Shown here: positions 38,001 to 50,437 of the stretch, piece by piece | Layout: each line of letters begins with the position of its first letter | How positions within the stretch are numbered: position 1 is the stretch's first letter | Source of the DNA: Glandiceps talaboti | Lineage: Eukaryota; Hemichordata; Enteropneusta; Spengelidae | DNA: 64,000 nt | Reading direction: 5' to 3' | NCBI RefSeq assembly: GCF_964340395.1 | Contig: NC_135553.1 | Location: 14,981,001-15,045,000, forward strand | Notes under the pieces: model-generated | The model's input: the letters and a program-made list of their open reading frames with translations, nothing else | What the model was told of the DNA's origin: nothing | Databases searched by the model: none | Translations under genes and position numbers: made by a program

Positions 38001-41000
38001 CTCCCCCTCCCCAAGGACTCTACTTCACGCGAGTGTAAATATGATATGTTTTCTGTTAGAGAAATATCAAAGAAAAAAATTGTGTATTTGAAATCTATCA
38101 ACAGCTATGGCTCTCTCCAAGTTTTATCATGGTGATTCAATGACTTCATAAACCTTATCAACTGTTACCTACATACAGACTTACTCCCCCTCCCCAAGGA
38201 CATTTTGTACACTGCTTCATGCGAGTGTAAATATGATATGTTTTCTGTTAGTCAGAGAATATGTCAAAAAACAAACTTATCGGCCGTGTGTATTTGAAAT
38301 CTATCAACAGCTATGGCTCTCTCCCAGTTTTATTATGATGATTCAATGACTTCATAAACCCTATAAACTGTCACCTACATACAGACTTACTCCCCCTCCA
38401 CAAGGACATGTTGTACTCTACTTCACGCGAGTGTAAATATGATGTTTTCTGTTAGTCAGAGAGTATATCAAAAAACAAACTTGTGTATTTGAAATCTATC
38501 AACTGCTAGGCTGTCTCCAAGTTTTATCATAAACACTTATCAACTGTCACCTAGATAGTAGATATAGTCTGATTCCTCCTTCCCATGATTGTACTGTTTA
38601 TAGTTTCCTCAGAGAAGAAACTCAATATGAATAATGATGTGTCAAGACATTTTAGACAGATTTAAGATACAAATGAAACATTAGATGTGCATTGTTAAGT
38701 ATAAAATGAAGTTTCAGATAATTTATGGATGAGTTTGTTTGTCAAAAAGCTGTTAGTATAAGCAAATCCTATACCTGTGATCAGTTAGTTGACAGTTGAC
38801 TTTACCCATTTTACTGTCAACAGTATAAAACCAAATGTCAAAGGTCAACATAAAACAAACTGTTAAATATTTAACATATTGATATTATCTTTTCTTTCTC
38901 ACTCCCCTCCCCTACAAAATAAACCATGTAAAACATGTCATTTTCACACCTGCCTTGATAACTGGTATGACTATGTCAACACTGCTGTTTTTATAGTTTT
39001 GTAGAAAGAATGTACACAGTTTAAATGTAGCCCAGACTTTTGAATCGATCCAGTGTTATCTGCTCCTCAGGAAGACCCACTTTTTGTCAACTTGCTAGTC
39101 ATCATATATACATGGATTTCTTGTCAGTATCTGGAGAGTTGTTTTCAAGTTTTATTTTCCCAGAGTTAACACAGTCACTCAGGGCTCAAAATTAACAGTA
39201 GTCCCATGCCCACAGACTATCAATTCTGGTCATGGGGCTACCATAATTACAGCTGATAGACCACACAGGCTACCACTGATTATCTGATGAGCATGAAAGA
39301 TTTACGGACATAAAAGTATTTTATTAATACACATTTTTCCAATTGAGGAAATCTGTTTTCAGTTCAGGAATATTGTACTACAGGTCACAATCCTTGGGCT
39401 ACCAATTTCTGAAACTGGTAGCCAGCCTACTAGGACCACCAAAGAAAAGAATTATTTTCGAGCCCAGGTCACCAGTGGCCATATTAAAATCTTAAATTGA
39501 TATTTTTGACCTCTATTTAAAAGATGACAAGATCCCTTCATTTGGTTCCTTGATTTGAACTGAGAATGGGTGTGAGTTTTCTTGAACAAGTAACATCAAA
39601 AAGTTTAAATAGTTTATTTCCTCAGTGCATTTCATCTTAAGGTCGCCATCATTATACCAAGTGTGCCCACTAAACCAGTATGAGACAACACCGACGTCAA
39701 TTTCTTGTGACCCCAAACTTTGATGTCCACCTATCCCATTATATGTGATGATCAACTCACATGATTATGATTTGTCCCAGAACAACAATTGTTATTATTC
39801 ATTACAGGGTACAACAATAATGAATCCTTCATACTATGTTTCTATACAGGTAATATGATAACTTTAATCATAATTGTCCAAAAGAGGAATATATGTCAAA
39901 AGAAGAACAAGACAAGATAGCTTATAATGTCACTTACATATACTGTGGAACCCCTACAAGCTCTCTGCATGTAGGCAGCTGTAAGTAGTTTTAACATATT
40001 ACTTGAACTGATTTCCTCCAATTTAGCAACCCGATAGACCTGCTAGTCCATTTACAACCATACAATTCATTGATAACATGTTTCCACATGATTCTTACAA
40101 ATATTAAAGTGCCTTCAGCCACCTTCACTTTAAATCATGTAAAAATGTCAAAGAGTACTTTTTACAAATTGCCAAAGTTTGCTTTACTATTTGTATGGTT
40201 TATGACATATTTTTTGAAATTGGGTCAAATGTGCCATTTTGGTTATTTACACTACTTGGTTGGGTCAATTCAATCCAGTCTTGTGGACATACTCCTAGTT
40301 CATGGCCTCCTGAAGTGCACCAGTTCATGTTGGTGTAGTTGGTATTTCAGTCAAATTTCAAGGGTAAAATTTGTGAACTGACAACTTAACTTTCCTAAGA
40401 CTACAGTTCAGTTATTTGTGGGAACGATATTGATGTGGAGCATATTCTTAATGCAAAACCACACTGAATAATCAGAGAAGTGACAAGCTTGCACAGTGTA
40501 CAACTACAAAATAGATGCCAACACACAGGCATGCAGTCCCTAACAAAATATAATAATATTACTTTATTGTCATATGTAATGTACAATGAAATTTGTTGTG
40601 GTTCTGTGAGAAAAACACTCGAGTTAAAATATCATGACAACAACAATATATACAGGTTACTAAATAAATACATTCAGTCAAAACACAGGAAAGTACAACA
40701 ACATTATGACTCATTTAAAATACGAACAGCTGATGGATAAAAACTGTTTTTGAAACGATTGGTTTTGGCTTTGAAAGACCTGTAACGTGTACCGGATGGT
40801 AACATGTCAAACAATGGGTGAGCCGTGTGATAAAACTGAGTTAGGGTATAACTGCAACTCACCAACGTTCTTCCCAGTATGTAGTAACTGTTCACGGTCA
40901 TATCTGTAAAATGCTGAGGTACTACTCACAAAGACAAATACTGACACGAACAAGATAACGAGAGCTCGCATTGCCATTTCGTCATGTACCGGCGCCATAT

Positions 41001-42469
41001 AGGAGTTTGGCACTCAGATCAAAGACAGCGAAAGATGCACAACCAATGATTTGATCATGGAGGTATTAGGATGCATCCATGATTTGATGTAACTATAATT
41101 GTAACATTGAAGATTAAACTTACATGCAAATAACTATGTGAGAAATATTGATGTTTGATCATTGCAGTGTTTCATGTGTGATTTAGTCCTTGACACTTGT
41201 ATAGACATAATATTTTGTGTGAGTATTTATAATCATTGAAGGCAATCAGTGTGCCCTCTAATGATAGCCAAATTTTGTTGTAAGAGTAAGTAAGAGTAAG
41301 AGATAGGAGAACACCAAATTTCAGTGCGTCACTAGAAATTGTGTGAGTCAGTGGCACATCAAATTGGCTTAGACAGAGGGCACACTGGAGGCAATACTGG
41401 TTGTAGATCTGTTCCTAATTACATCTCTGATGTCTACTAGTATTTAGACTACTTAACTATTGATTGCATCAATTATTTGTCAGTATCAAAAACAATAAGT
41501 AATTATAATTATCACAGGAAATGGTAAATAATTATGTGTAGCTTTGGTAATGACATCAATTATTTGTAATTATCACAAGCAAATGATAAATATATGTAGA
41601 CCCATTTCCTTCAAAATGTTGTTGTTTAGCTAGACTCCAAATTCAAGGCACCAGGTCCAATTACATCACTAATGAGTGATTAAAAAGACCAGTATTCACA
41701 GCAATGTGAACAGATAGATACAGTACATACTTGTCTCTTCAAGTGTGAATCCCTTTGACAGTCTTTAGATCATGGCACCAAGTGTAATTATTACAATATA
41801 TCCTTGGAAGTTGGAGTGTAAATGTCTATAATTGTCCAAGACAGAGAGAGACAGAGAATTTGATTTTTCATGAGCCATGGCCCCAGACTGAGACATAATT
41901 ACTAGAAGTTAATGCGTTTGAAAAAAACAACGGATAAGATTGTGTGTGTGTGTATGAATGGTAGTGATGGTGAGAAGGTTATGGACTTTTATGGCAGTTT
42001 GCAAGCAATTTAGCCTAGCATGATAAAGTCAATATGGTAGACTACATCTACCTAGGAGGAAATGTTGTTACTATACTGTGCTGGTGACACGTCAAAATTA
42101 CTACCTGTGTTTTTGTTTTTGTTTGACTGTTTATAGAAAATGTTCCCCACGATCTATGCACCAGTGAAACATTTAGTACTTTAGTAATTATCATTACCCC
42201 AGTTGAAGATATAATGGTCAGATTTCTAAATAATGTACTGGGGTTACAATTTAGTAAATTATTATTGACAACTCCTGACACTATTTTGCATAACATTATG
42301 CTGAGACAGTTCAATCATCACTGTTTTTTAAATGCCCAAAATCTGTATAATAGTGTCTTCAGGTCATGGCTCCAGGTATAATTATTACCTTATATACTTA
42401 CTTAGCAGTGTGAATGTCTATATAATTATCCAAGAATGGAGACAGAGAATTTGATTTTTTATCTGTCAT
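35051..42469 (-). CDS. X2: best partial copy of the unknown minus-strand gene
   Basis: The ATG exon 42402-42469 has a near-Kozak GCCATGA start, 22 codons (MTDKKSNSLSPFLDN then YIDIHTA) and a strong GTAAGT donor in phase 2. The internal exon 38775-38813 (KMGKVNCQLTDH) starts in the matching phase and has donor GTATAG. The terminal exon is 35051 to about 35286, with stop 35051-35053 and 77 residues. The last junction needs at least one exon not found. A second ATG-exon-like copy lies at about 41830-41875. The three terminal exons have no length change, and X2 carries changes such as DSECID to DIACID. Encoded family not recognised; it is not a transposon protein I know. It is divergent to DD2. 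Confidence 0.4.
35900..37440. repeat. Three ~400-700-base direct repeats in X2
   Basis: Starts near 35910, 36280 and 36980, each with CACTGTATGTTA, the CACCAGGGTGAGAATTACAAG module, TTCCCACTGTCAATCAACA and a TTTGCATTATT stretch. A single copy is at 56260-56600 in X3. Minus-strand WEVVKLNCKVSPL frames are kept in several copies but each ends at TAA without a donor. Confidence 0.65.
37440..37730. repeat. Minisatellite of GTGTGAAAACTATAAATTG units
   Basis: Six or so units of about 42-58 bases, each containing GATGTCCCAnATTGTGGTG and GAAAACTATAAATTG. Single units occur at 2810-2840, 36750 and 56800. Confidence 0.8.
37970..38590. repeat. ~190-base tandem repeat
   Basis: Three full copies and a partial fourth of a segment with ACTTACTCCCCCTCC, CGAGTGTAAATATGATATG and TTTGAAATCTATCAACAGCT. 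X3 has one copy at about 57100-57290; X1 has only a trace near 2937. Confidence 0.8.
39182..39465 (+). mobile_element. GGGCTC-ended interspersed element, copy 2
   Basis: Begins GGGCTCAAAATTAAC and ends in AATTATTTTCGAGCCC, so the ends are inverted repeats of the form GGGCTC(G)AAAATTA. No ORF. MITE-like, about 284 bases. Confidence 0.6.
39480..41640. other. X2 interior without confirmed exon
   Basis: Includes short open frames on both strands (39513-39755 minus, 40070-40381 plus) with no splice support. The 39480-39760 stretch resembles 62740-62960, so it is an interspersed repeat. Confidence 0.4.
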
Positions 42470-42641
42470 GGCCCCAGACTGAGACATAAATACTTAATGT
42501 GTTTGCAAAAACAATGGATAACTTCTCAGGTTTTGTTTTGTTGTAATTGTGTGTGAATGGTAGTGACAGTGGTGATGGACTTGCAGTCTACTACTAGCAA
42601 ATAGCCTAGTATGATTAAACTATACACTGCCCCTCTATAAT

Positions 42642-42678
42642 AGTCCACAGTTCCTCTATGATTGAGGGGCTATGGACT
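42642..42678. repeat. AGTCC hairpin
   Basis: Arms AGTCCACAGTTCCTC (42642-42656) and GAGGGGCTATGGACT (42664-42678) pair with three mismatches around a 7-base loop. Confidence 0.5.
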
Positions 42679-42699
42679 AAAGAATCCTTGGGTTTGCTG

Positions 42700-45100
42700 G
42701 CAATGTGTGAATTTATAGTATGAATAAAAATATGGAAGGAGAATAAGATTATAAACACTACCTAGATCATTTGGAAAGTTAAAAAAAAATATGCTATCTT
42801 AGTACATTTTTATATATTATAATTATTATTGCCTTGAGGATGTTTGTTTTCAGTGTGTTTAATTCTTTCTGTTTTTGAGAAGAAAGGCAGCATTTAGATG
42901 TATGTTATGCCTTCTTGACAGTCAAAATGTTTTAATAGTTAAATGTCATTCAATTTTTCGGGGCCTTCAGGCACAATTGGGCTGCAGATTTCACATTGAT
43001 TTTTATCTACCAACTGTAGATTTTGTTTGTATGTTTTGTAACACTGTGTAACCACGCAAGTGGTTTTGTGTTGTGTATTTTTGTTATTCTATTGACTTAG
43101 AATCTGCAATAAAGTTTTAATATTACCAATAATAATAATAATTACAGAAGAACTCAAAGGAGACACAGAGAGGCTGATTCTGACTCATTATTTTGATGGT
43201 ATTGCTACAAGACTGACTTCGCCATAGACTCGCTCAAGTCTCCAAGCTCTTTCATGAATAAAATGATTTTTTTGATACTGTGTTCTTTTGTGTGATGAAA
43301 TGATAACCCAAATGAGTGATTGCAAATTAGTACCAGGTGAACACATAAGCTGGGAGAGACTACTAGTAACTGGGAAAAATACGAAAATAAAGTTGAGTAC
43401 AACAATTTCCATAGAAAATTAAAGTGACTAACAAACTCAAAACACATAAAGATTATGATACTACAAAAAAAATCCCCCAAGGGACTGGTGCCAGTTTAAC
43501 TTCACCAATAATGTGGTTGTCTTTTTTTTTTTTACAGCAGACAGATACCAACTCTTTGATATGTTAATTTTGGTGATATACTGATGAATCAAATTCTGTC
43601 TCTGGTAGTCTTTGAACCAACAACCTGTTGGAGTCAGTCATATGCAAATGAGTATTGTTCTGAAGTCTGTTCTGAATGGACTCTTTCACACCTAGAACAG
43701 AAACACACCCTAATGATGGTGTGTAATAATGGAGTATGGATTGGTGTTGTTTTTTTAATCTGTTGTGACAGAAAAGTGATACCTTTACACAGAGTGATAC
43801 AGCATGGAGGGTCTATGGATAGAACATGGATATCTCCCCATATACATCCATGGATAGAAGGACTGTCCTTTACAGAAACATAAATATGTCTAGTAATAGA
43901 AAAATCACTCATCCTCATGATCTCGTGAGTGCAATGAAGATCTTTGATATTTAGACTCAATTTTACCATGTTTACTGTAGCTAATTTTAGATTGCAAATT
44001 GACATTGAATAGTGAAATGATTTCATGTATTCATTGTTGTTACAACTAGGTTAAATCCATAGCTTGGCAATTGTTACAGTTCATCCATGTCTTATCCCAG
44101 CTTATTTCATCAATAGACCTGAACTCTAACTAAAACTAGGATCAGTAAATACAGTTTGTTGGGTAATTGCATCAATTAGTATTTTCCAATGCTATGTGAT
44201 TCTCTAATTCAGTCTTCATAAAGTGGCTATCTTTTATTTACATTTGTAATTAAAGATTTCCTGTCACTTTTTGCTGTCTAATGGTGCATAGAATGGTGAT
44301 GGGTCTAAAAAAGGGGGGGGGGGGGTAGTAGTGTTTGTGCTGTCTTTGACTTAGCCAAACCTGTTCAAATTTATAAACTCTGTCTACTTTCTAACCAATA
44401 AAATGAGTCTCTTAGCTGGAATGAACTCAGTGGCTAGGCTTGGCTCGTTCCACAATACTGCTTCATTGTTGATTTACATACGTGTAAAGGTAAATTGTGA
44501 CCCTCCCGGCCTGGGATCAATTTGTGAAATCTGATTCCTTCTATATCCCCTTGTACTGGATAATAGACTGTTAAGGTTGTTGTATAGGCTATTTTTCATC
44601 CAATTCTTTATTGTAGAAATATTGTTGTAACTTTGTTAAAAATAAAGATATTGACACCAAATTTTCTGAGTTTGTCCCTTTAATATTCATCATAACATTA
44701 AAAACATTAAAGTAGAGTTTGTTTAAATTATGATGAAATTTGACACCTGTGTATATTATTATATCATATTTTTCATATTTTCCACTCTGTAATAGGCAAT
44801 TTTGATTTTTTTTTAAATTTTTTTTTACAGTTGTGATCATAAATATACATGTCAAAATCTGTCTAGACAAAATTTTGAAATTTTGATCCAAAATGCTTCA
44901 AATTAATTGTCAAAAAGGCAAATTTTGTTGTATGCGTACCCCATTTTCAACAAAGTATTGCCGAGTGCCTGTTTCACTAACAAAAAATCCCTCTAACCAG
45001 TTTCTCGTCCTTCATCTCAATTATCAAATAAAACAAACCCGAATTCCCTAGCATGTATAATAAGCTAGAACGAGTAAAATGAAGAAACGTTCTAAATGGT
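42700..45100. other. Right part of X2 and following intergenic sequence
   Basis: 43600-43760 and 43985-44170 match 61330-61470 and 62285-62470. G13 homopolymer at 44313-44325. No confirmed exon; the 130-codon minus-strand frame at 43634-44026 overlaps the repeated piece. Confidence 0.4.
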
Positions 45101-45119
45101 CAAAAAGGCAAAAAAATCC

Positions 45120-45500
45120 CATTTTTTGACAACTTCGCGACCATTTCGCGGTACTTGTAAAAACAATACTTGCGAACGCGTAAAGTGATTCTGTCTCTTT
45201 GAACCCTCTAGAATGAATAAAAATCGTAATATGGCTTGAAAACAGGTTAACACTCTGATATATGGCCGCTTACATTGCTAATATGTAGCGTTTCGATAAT
45301 GCGATCAACTGTGTCAAGGCTAGGGGGACATCAACAAACTCATGCATATTGCGCATGCGTATCTTTGATTTCAATACGGAGCATACGGTCGCTCAGGACT
45401 TTCTACAGCGTGTTATGAAAACTTTTAGCTGCCGCTGGACAACCCTTGAAGACTCACTACCATATTTGGCATACACTACCACGATGCCGAAAACGAAAAT
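45120..45500 (+). promoter_or_regulatory. CpG-rich region with NRF1-like site and possible first exon
   Basis: CpG-rich (TTCGCGACCATTTCGCGG). GCGCATGCG lies at 45351-45359. About 125 bases on, ATGCCGAAAACGAAAATAG (45484-45502) is followed by GTAAAAG, a possible short first exon. If unspliced, the frame runs 32 codons. No partner exon found. Confidence 0.25.
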
Positions 45501-45502
45501 AG

Positions 45503-47071
45503 GTAAAAGACGTTCCAAACTTCGTTACGAGGCCTTGGCTGAGAATGGAGGGACAGTGTTTCCGTGTGATCATATCTAGTCATGACTCATGCTTGCAGAC
45601 GTGGTGTGATGGTAGATTTAATATGAATATGACCTTGGAGGACAATTGTCAGACTAAAGTTTCGAATTACTCCCTCTGAAACTACGCACCGAACTACAGC
45701 AAATCTTATGTATTTTACGCATTTTCAATAAAAATTACATAGAAAAAATTGTGTCTGCAGACAACCATAAATTTGTGTCTGCAGGCAACCATACGCATTC
45801 CATTAGCCCAAGAAGACAGAGCTCGAGCGAGTTTGCCTACAGTGTGAGCTCACACGTGTGAACGGCGCGGTACAAGCAAACATGAGGTCTATGAGTATGA
45901 TGCAAATCGTCGTTCCTGAAATTGCCTGTTCGATAGTCCATGACGACTCAAATGTACAATGTGAGCAAAATTGAAATGTTTCAATGTTTCAGTTAGGTCC
46001 TCAGTGTAATATTGACGTGTGTTACGTATCATTCCCTGGGAAAATCATGATTTCCATCCGCAGATTGCTATAAATAAACACAGTTGCTTTGGATTTGTTT
46101 GTTGTTGTGTCTTTGATTACTTGATGTGTCGCCCATGTCGGCATGCAATCTGAAAATGGTTGTTTTATTCAGGAAAGCGACTCTTAAAATGTATCTAAGC
46201 CGTTCATAAAATGTTCAATATTTGTTGGCACTATCAGCTAGTCATGACATCGACTAACATCGTAGAGACATACTGGGATTATATTTACCGCTACGGAGAC
46301 CAAACTTGGCTCGATCAGTATTCACCGTACCGCATGCATTTGTTTTGAAATACATCGCTTGTGGTTGTATCGATGTGAACTCGTACTCGCACATGTGACG
46401 GTGATGTTATATTTGCCTTTTAGTCTAGAAACGAATACGACGTGAATAGTAATACATGTAGTTTAGTTAAGATTGACTGCCCCGGCTTTCAGAGATGACA
46501 CCGTGGCTTTTGGAAATAGAACAAGTTTAATCAATCATAAAACAGCCTTCACCGAATTTTGAAAAACAAAACGTGGAAGGAAAATCATTTGACTTGAGAT
46601 CGTGTACGTGTGTACATAATACATCGACGCCGTACTTCTGAACTTACGCTAAACTCGGAGTGTGGGCGATACTTCTGCGGGCACCTGATTCTGTCAGAAG
46701 CACATGCTCACGATGACAAAAAAATTGTCATCCATCAAACTTTTTTTTTTCGTCTTTAAATTTATAACAATTGACAAAAATGCCGACACTCAACGTTTTA
46801 CAGTCAGGCATTTAAAATACTAAAACATCTTTACGGCAGACTCTCACACTCCCCGTGTGTGTGTTACTCAGGAATTTGTCGTAGAGGGCGCATCAGACTC
46901 CCCAGCAAAATGTCAATTACTCTTAATCAGTCAAAGTTTGTGGCTGTGTTACTGCTTATTGACGGTATGCCCTTTGCTAGTTCCGACTCCAATGCGTCTA
47001 AATAAATATGTATGAGTGGATTTACATAGTTTTATTGATAAATTCACCTGACGTCCTAGCCCACACAGATA
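45503..47071. other. Intergenic, moderately CpG-rich
   Basis: Nothing coding recognised on either strand. Confidence 0.35.
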
Positions 47072-47142
47072 CCTTAAGATACGCCATGTCGCTCCGCCCT
47101 CAACGGCCTGCTCCAAGGCGCCCACCACGGCGTACCTTACAA
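47072..47142. mobile_element. CTGTAAG-ended MITE, degraded copy 3
   Basis: CTTAAGATACGCCATG at the left and GGCGTACCTTACAA at the right, with a CGCCCTCAACGGCC-type core resembling the other two copies. Confidence 0.4.
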
Positions 47143-47229
47143 CCGCTTACATGCCTGAAACAGAGTATTTATGATGCGTCTGTTCCCCAGAGAGCCCCAG
47201 GCACAAATATTCCGGATCTTGTATTAAAA

Positions 47230-50029
47230 CTGACATTCGGTAACTATAGCAATGTTCAAAAGCACCTGTACAAATATCTGCCATATTGTCATCAAAAGCT
47301 AGTAGTCACTGACGGTGGATTACCACAGACTTAACCTGACTTGAAATGATAGAGTCCAACTTGATTAAAATCCATAATATCTATGTTCAGATATCAACTG
47401 AAAACAAACTTCTATTCATCAATGGATACACGTGTTTATATATCGGCTTCCACCACTTCAAGGATATGTAAGCGGTGATATACTGTTGCCATAGTTACAT
47501 AGTCGTTTGCATGTCACGGGGAATACTAATGTTTGTTATATGGAAAAAGACTTCCATTTTAGTGAGTGGTTCGTTAAACGACATGCAAACGACCACATGT
47601 CCAGTTGATTTCATGGTGACTTTTACACTTTATGAATGGTATGATATTAGACATGTGCACATGCCCGACACTTTTGGTAGATATTTCAGCAATGTTCACC
47701 GTAAAACAAATTGCAGAGAGAGAGAAAAAATGCACTATCCCCATTTTATATAACCGTTACACCAAAATCAGTTTATATACTAATATATTATACGCAATTT
47801 TAACACCTGAGACAAAACAAGAACAACTTATTGAAATACTAGTAGTCTTTTTTATATTTGACAGTACAAATTTACACTTTTTGAGATGGATAGGATATTT
47901 CATTGTTAACTTGTAGCATGGACAGTTTCCGTCCACTACCTATGCTTGTAATAGGTACTAGTTATTGTAGGCAGGTGATTGATGTATAAAAATGTCACAT
48001 GTAAACATACAATGTAATAGCGTTCGGTAGTGTGCGTTAGTCGGAACCTTTAATGGGATTAGGAATGGATGTATAATAGTGTGACTAGTACATCCATGGA
48101 TTTAGGGTAGCCTACTACCGGACACTTGTATTGTTTCGATAGTCTGTGATTATTTGGTGGGCGACCACATAAGAATGGCGTTGAACGTGACCGGTCAATT
48201 ACATCCAAACATCAAATCAAAGCCGACACACTGAACTATAGACGTTGATGGTTGAACGTGATTGATGAATTACACCTTAACGTACAATCGAAGCCGACAC
48301 AATATCATCCATAAAAAATGTCGTAAACGTAGAACTGTCAAAGATGTTAGGTGTATGTCTTGCATACGCTTTGTCAAACGTTTGAGTGCAAATGTTTTGG
48401 AATGTTGAGATACCTGGACACGGTAATGGCCCATGATGATGTCACATATTATCAACTTTATGTTAGAAGATATGAAATGAGAAACTACAAAAGTGCGATG
48501 CGACCACAGTCACTTGTGAGCTGAGATCGGGTCTGTAGTATGAATTGCCGAAATTTTGTGCTAATAAAGGCTTTTATGTTTATGGTACGAATGTGTGAAA
48601 TTGTGCGTCAGTGATGTGTTTTATGGTGAATGGATAAAGTACATTTCAACGCCAACGAATCTGATTATACAGAATGTGGTGGCATGTTAAAACTTTATTT
48701 GTTTTCAGACATGTAGGGATAAATTGAGACCGCGGTGCTGTAAATGTTCCACACTCGCGTTCTGAAAGTTTGTTATATTTTTCATGCAAGTCACAGTGTT
48801 CACATTACATGCAATACGTATAGAGTTAGTTCATTGTACGGAAGCCACGGCGACGTCTCTCAAACGATGGTGCAGGGACTGTGACTTCATAGCACGTTCC
48901 AACTTCTGTGTGTTTGACAACCGTTGTTGAAACAGTGCAAATGTGCAAACATGGTACCGTTCAACCCAACATACATTCCTGTATAGCTTCAACAAGCATG
49001 ACAAGTTACAGACGTTGCACGTTCAGGTGCATAACATTCAACAGCAGTATTTTGATACATTACATCACGAAAGTCGGCTTTTTTATTCCCATGATTGAGT
49101 GCTCGGACACACACACCTTAGAGACCATAACCACAAATCCTCCTAGAACTCAAACCCCGGCCAGCCGCTGGAATTAACCAATACACACACGCAGTTCTGA
49201 ATTGTTTTGGTGTAGCTTTTTTCCGCGCATCGACGATTCTTTACGTTGGCTTCAGTACTGGTGAAGGTGTTCGCAGTTAAGATTTCACTACGAACGAGTA
49301 AAATATTCGGTTCTGACATTTCTTTAGCATCTATCAGTATCGGTGTTTTCTTCACAATCCGGACTGACTGCTAAGACGCATATCTCCAGTCACACCATTC
49401 AATTAATTTCCTTACACCGTTTTCTACATTTTCTTAGAAACCTAATTACTGAGTTCAGATTTCACCAGTCACGGTGAATGACTCCACCAAAATGTTTGAA
49501 TGTTTATGTGTTTTTATGACAACAAATATGACGCCGACATGCACGATCCAAGGACTGAAGCAGTACTAATAGTTTAGGCAAGAGTTGAGTAAGCTCGGTG
49601 AACAGTCAGTCGATGCATGGAAGTAGTGGGTTATACTTCCATCGTCGATGGTATTCAAATGTTAGGATGGGCCATGGTCTATTGGATATCGTGGGGAAGG
49701 ACTATGTAGTATGTTACAGTGTGATTCGGTCGGAATCATTTCGTCGTGCGTACATGCATACTTGGAAATATTAAAGTAAATCTTGGAAGGCGGGATCCCT
49801 CCAGTAGCAAATTTAATTAGAGCATTCCCAGAAATCAGTTTTTACCGTGTCCTATCGTGTCTTGACACTTAAATTTCCGCAGAAATATAGCTATACGAGT
49901 TTTCCGTGCAGTAACATGCACATTCAAGTAGCTATGGAAACACATGTATGCGCTCGGATAACTCCGTCCCATCTCCGTTGGAACCAATAAGGCATGCGTA
50001 ATTATTGTTTATTATCGGTGCACGCATTT
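47230..50029. other. Upstream flank of DD2, segmentally duplicated
   Basis: Homologous islands to 4940-8180 (see that entry). Contains a short ATGGAAGTA...TACTTCCAT palindrome at 49617-49642. No exon found. Confidence 0.5.
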
Positions 50030-50437
50030 GTTAATTTCAAAGTCAGTAGACTTCACAATTCCCGCCAGTCCCACTTTGGACTCATTTCAACACAGACAAG
50101 TAAGTGTCTGTGATTTCAACCAATAAAGTAACAGGAAAAAAGAAACAACACGTTGTCACAATACATTTAAACTTGAGAAAATTCTATTGTTGGCCTACAA
50201 CTTTGTGAATGGTTTGTCAACACCGCTTCCATGACAACGCCCTCGTGTGTCACGTGACATCGACCATAAAGCGTTTAAAAGTAGCGGGTGATTCAAAATT
50301 GTGTCAAATGTCTTGTAGTGTCGGAGTAGAGTACACGTAACGGAATGACTATACCTGTAACATTGTATTCGGAGACGACAGTCTAAATATTGTAATTTTA
50401 TTCAAAGTTCAACAAACATCTTTGCAAGTGAATAATC
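50030..50437 (+). promoter_or_regulatory. DD2 promoter and 5' leader
   Basis: Counterpart of 8180-8584, with TTCCCGCC at 50059-50066, CCAAT at 50120-50124, GTCACGTGAC at 50249-50258 and TTTAAAAG near 50274. The leader is nearly base-for-base conserved over the last 150 bases before the ATG. It carries a roughly 30-base insertion between the E2F-like and CCAAT motifs relative to copy 1. Confidence 0.6.

Noticed and set aside
42048-42314. X2 counterpart of the 60376 open frame as a gene
   Set aside because: Stops and indels break it, so the frame is not under constraint.
49617-49642. Short palindrome as a transcription terminator
   Set aside because: Eukaryotic context, no U-tract logic; it fits the CATGGARGTA palindrome family.
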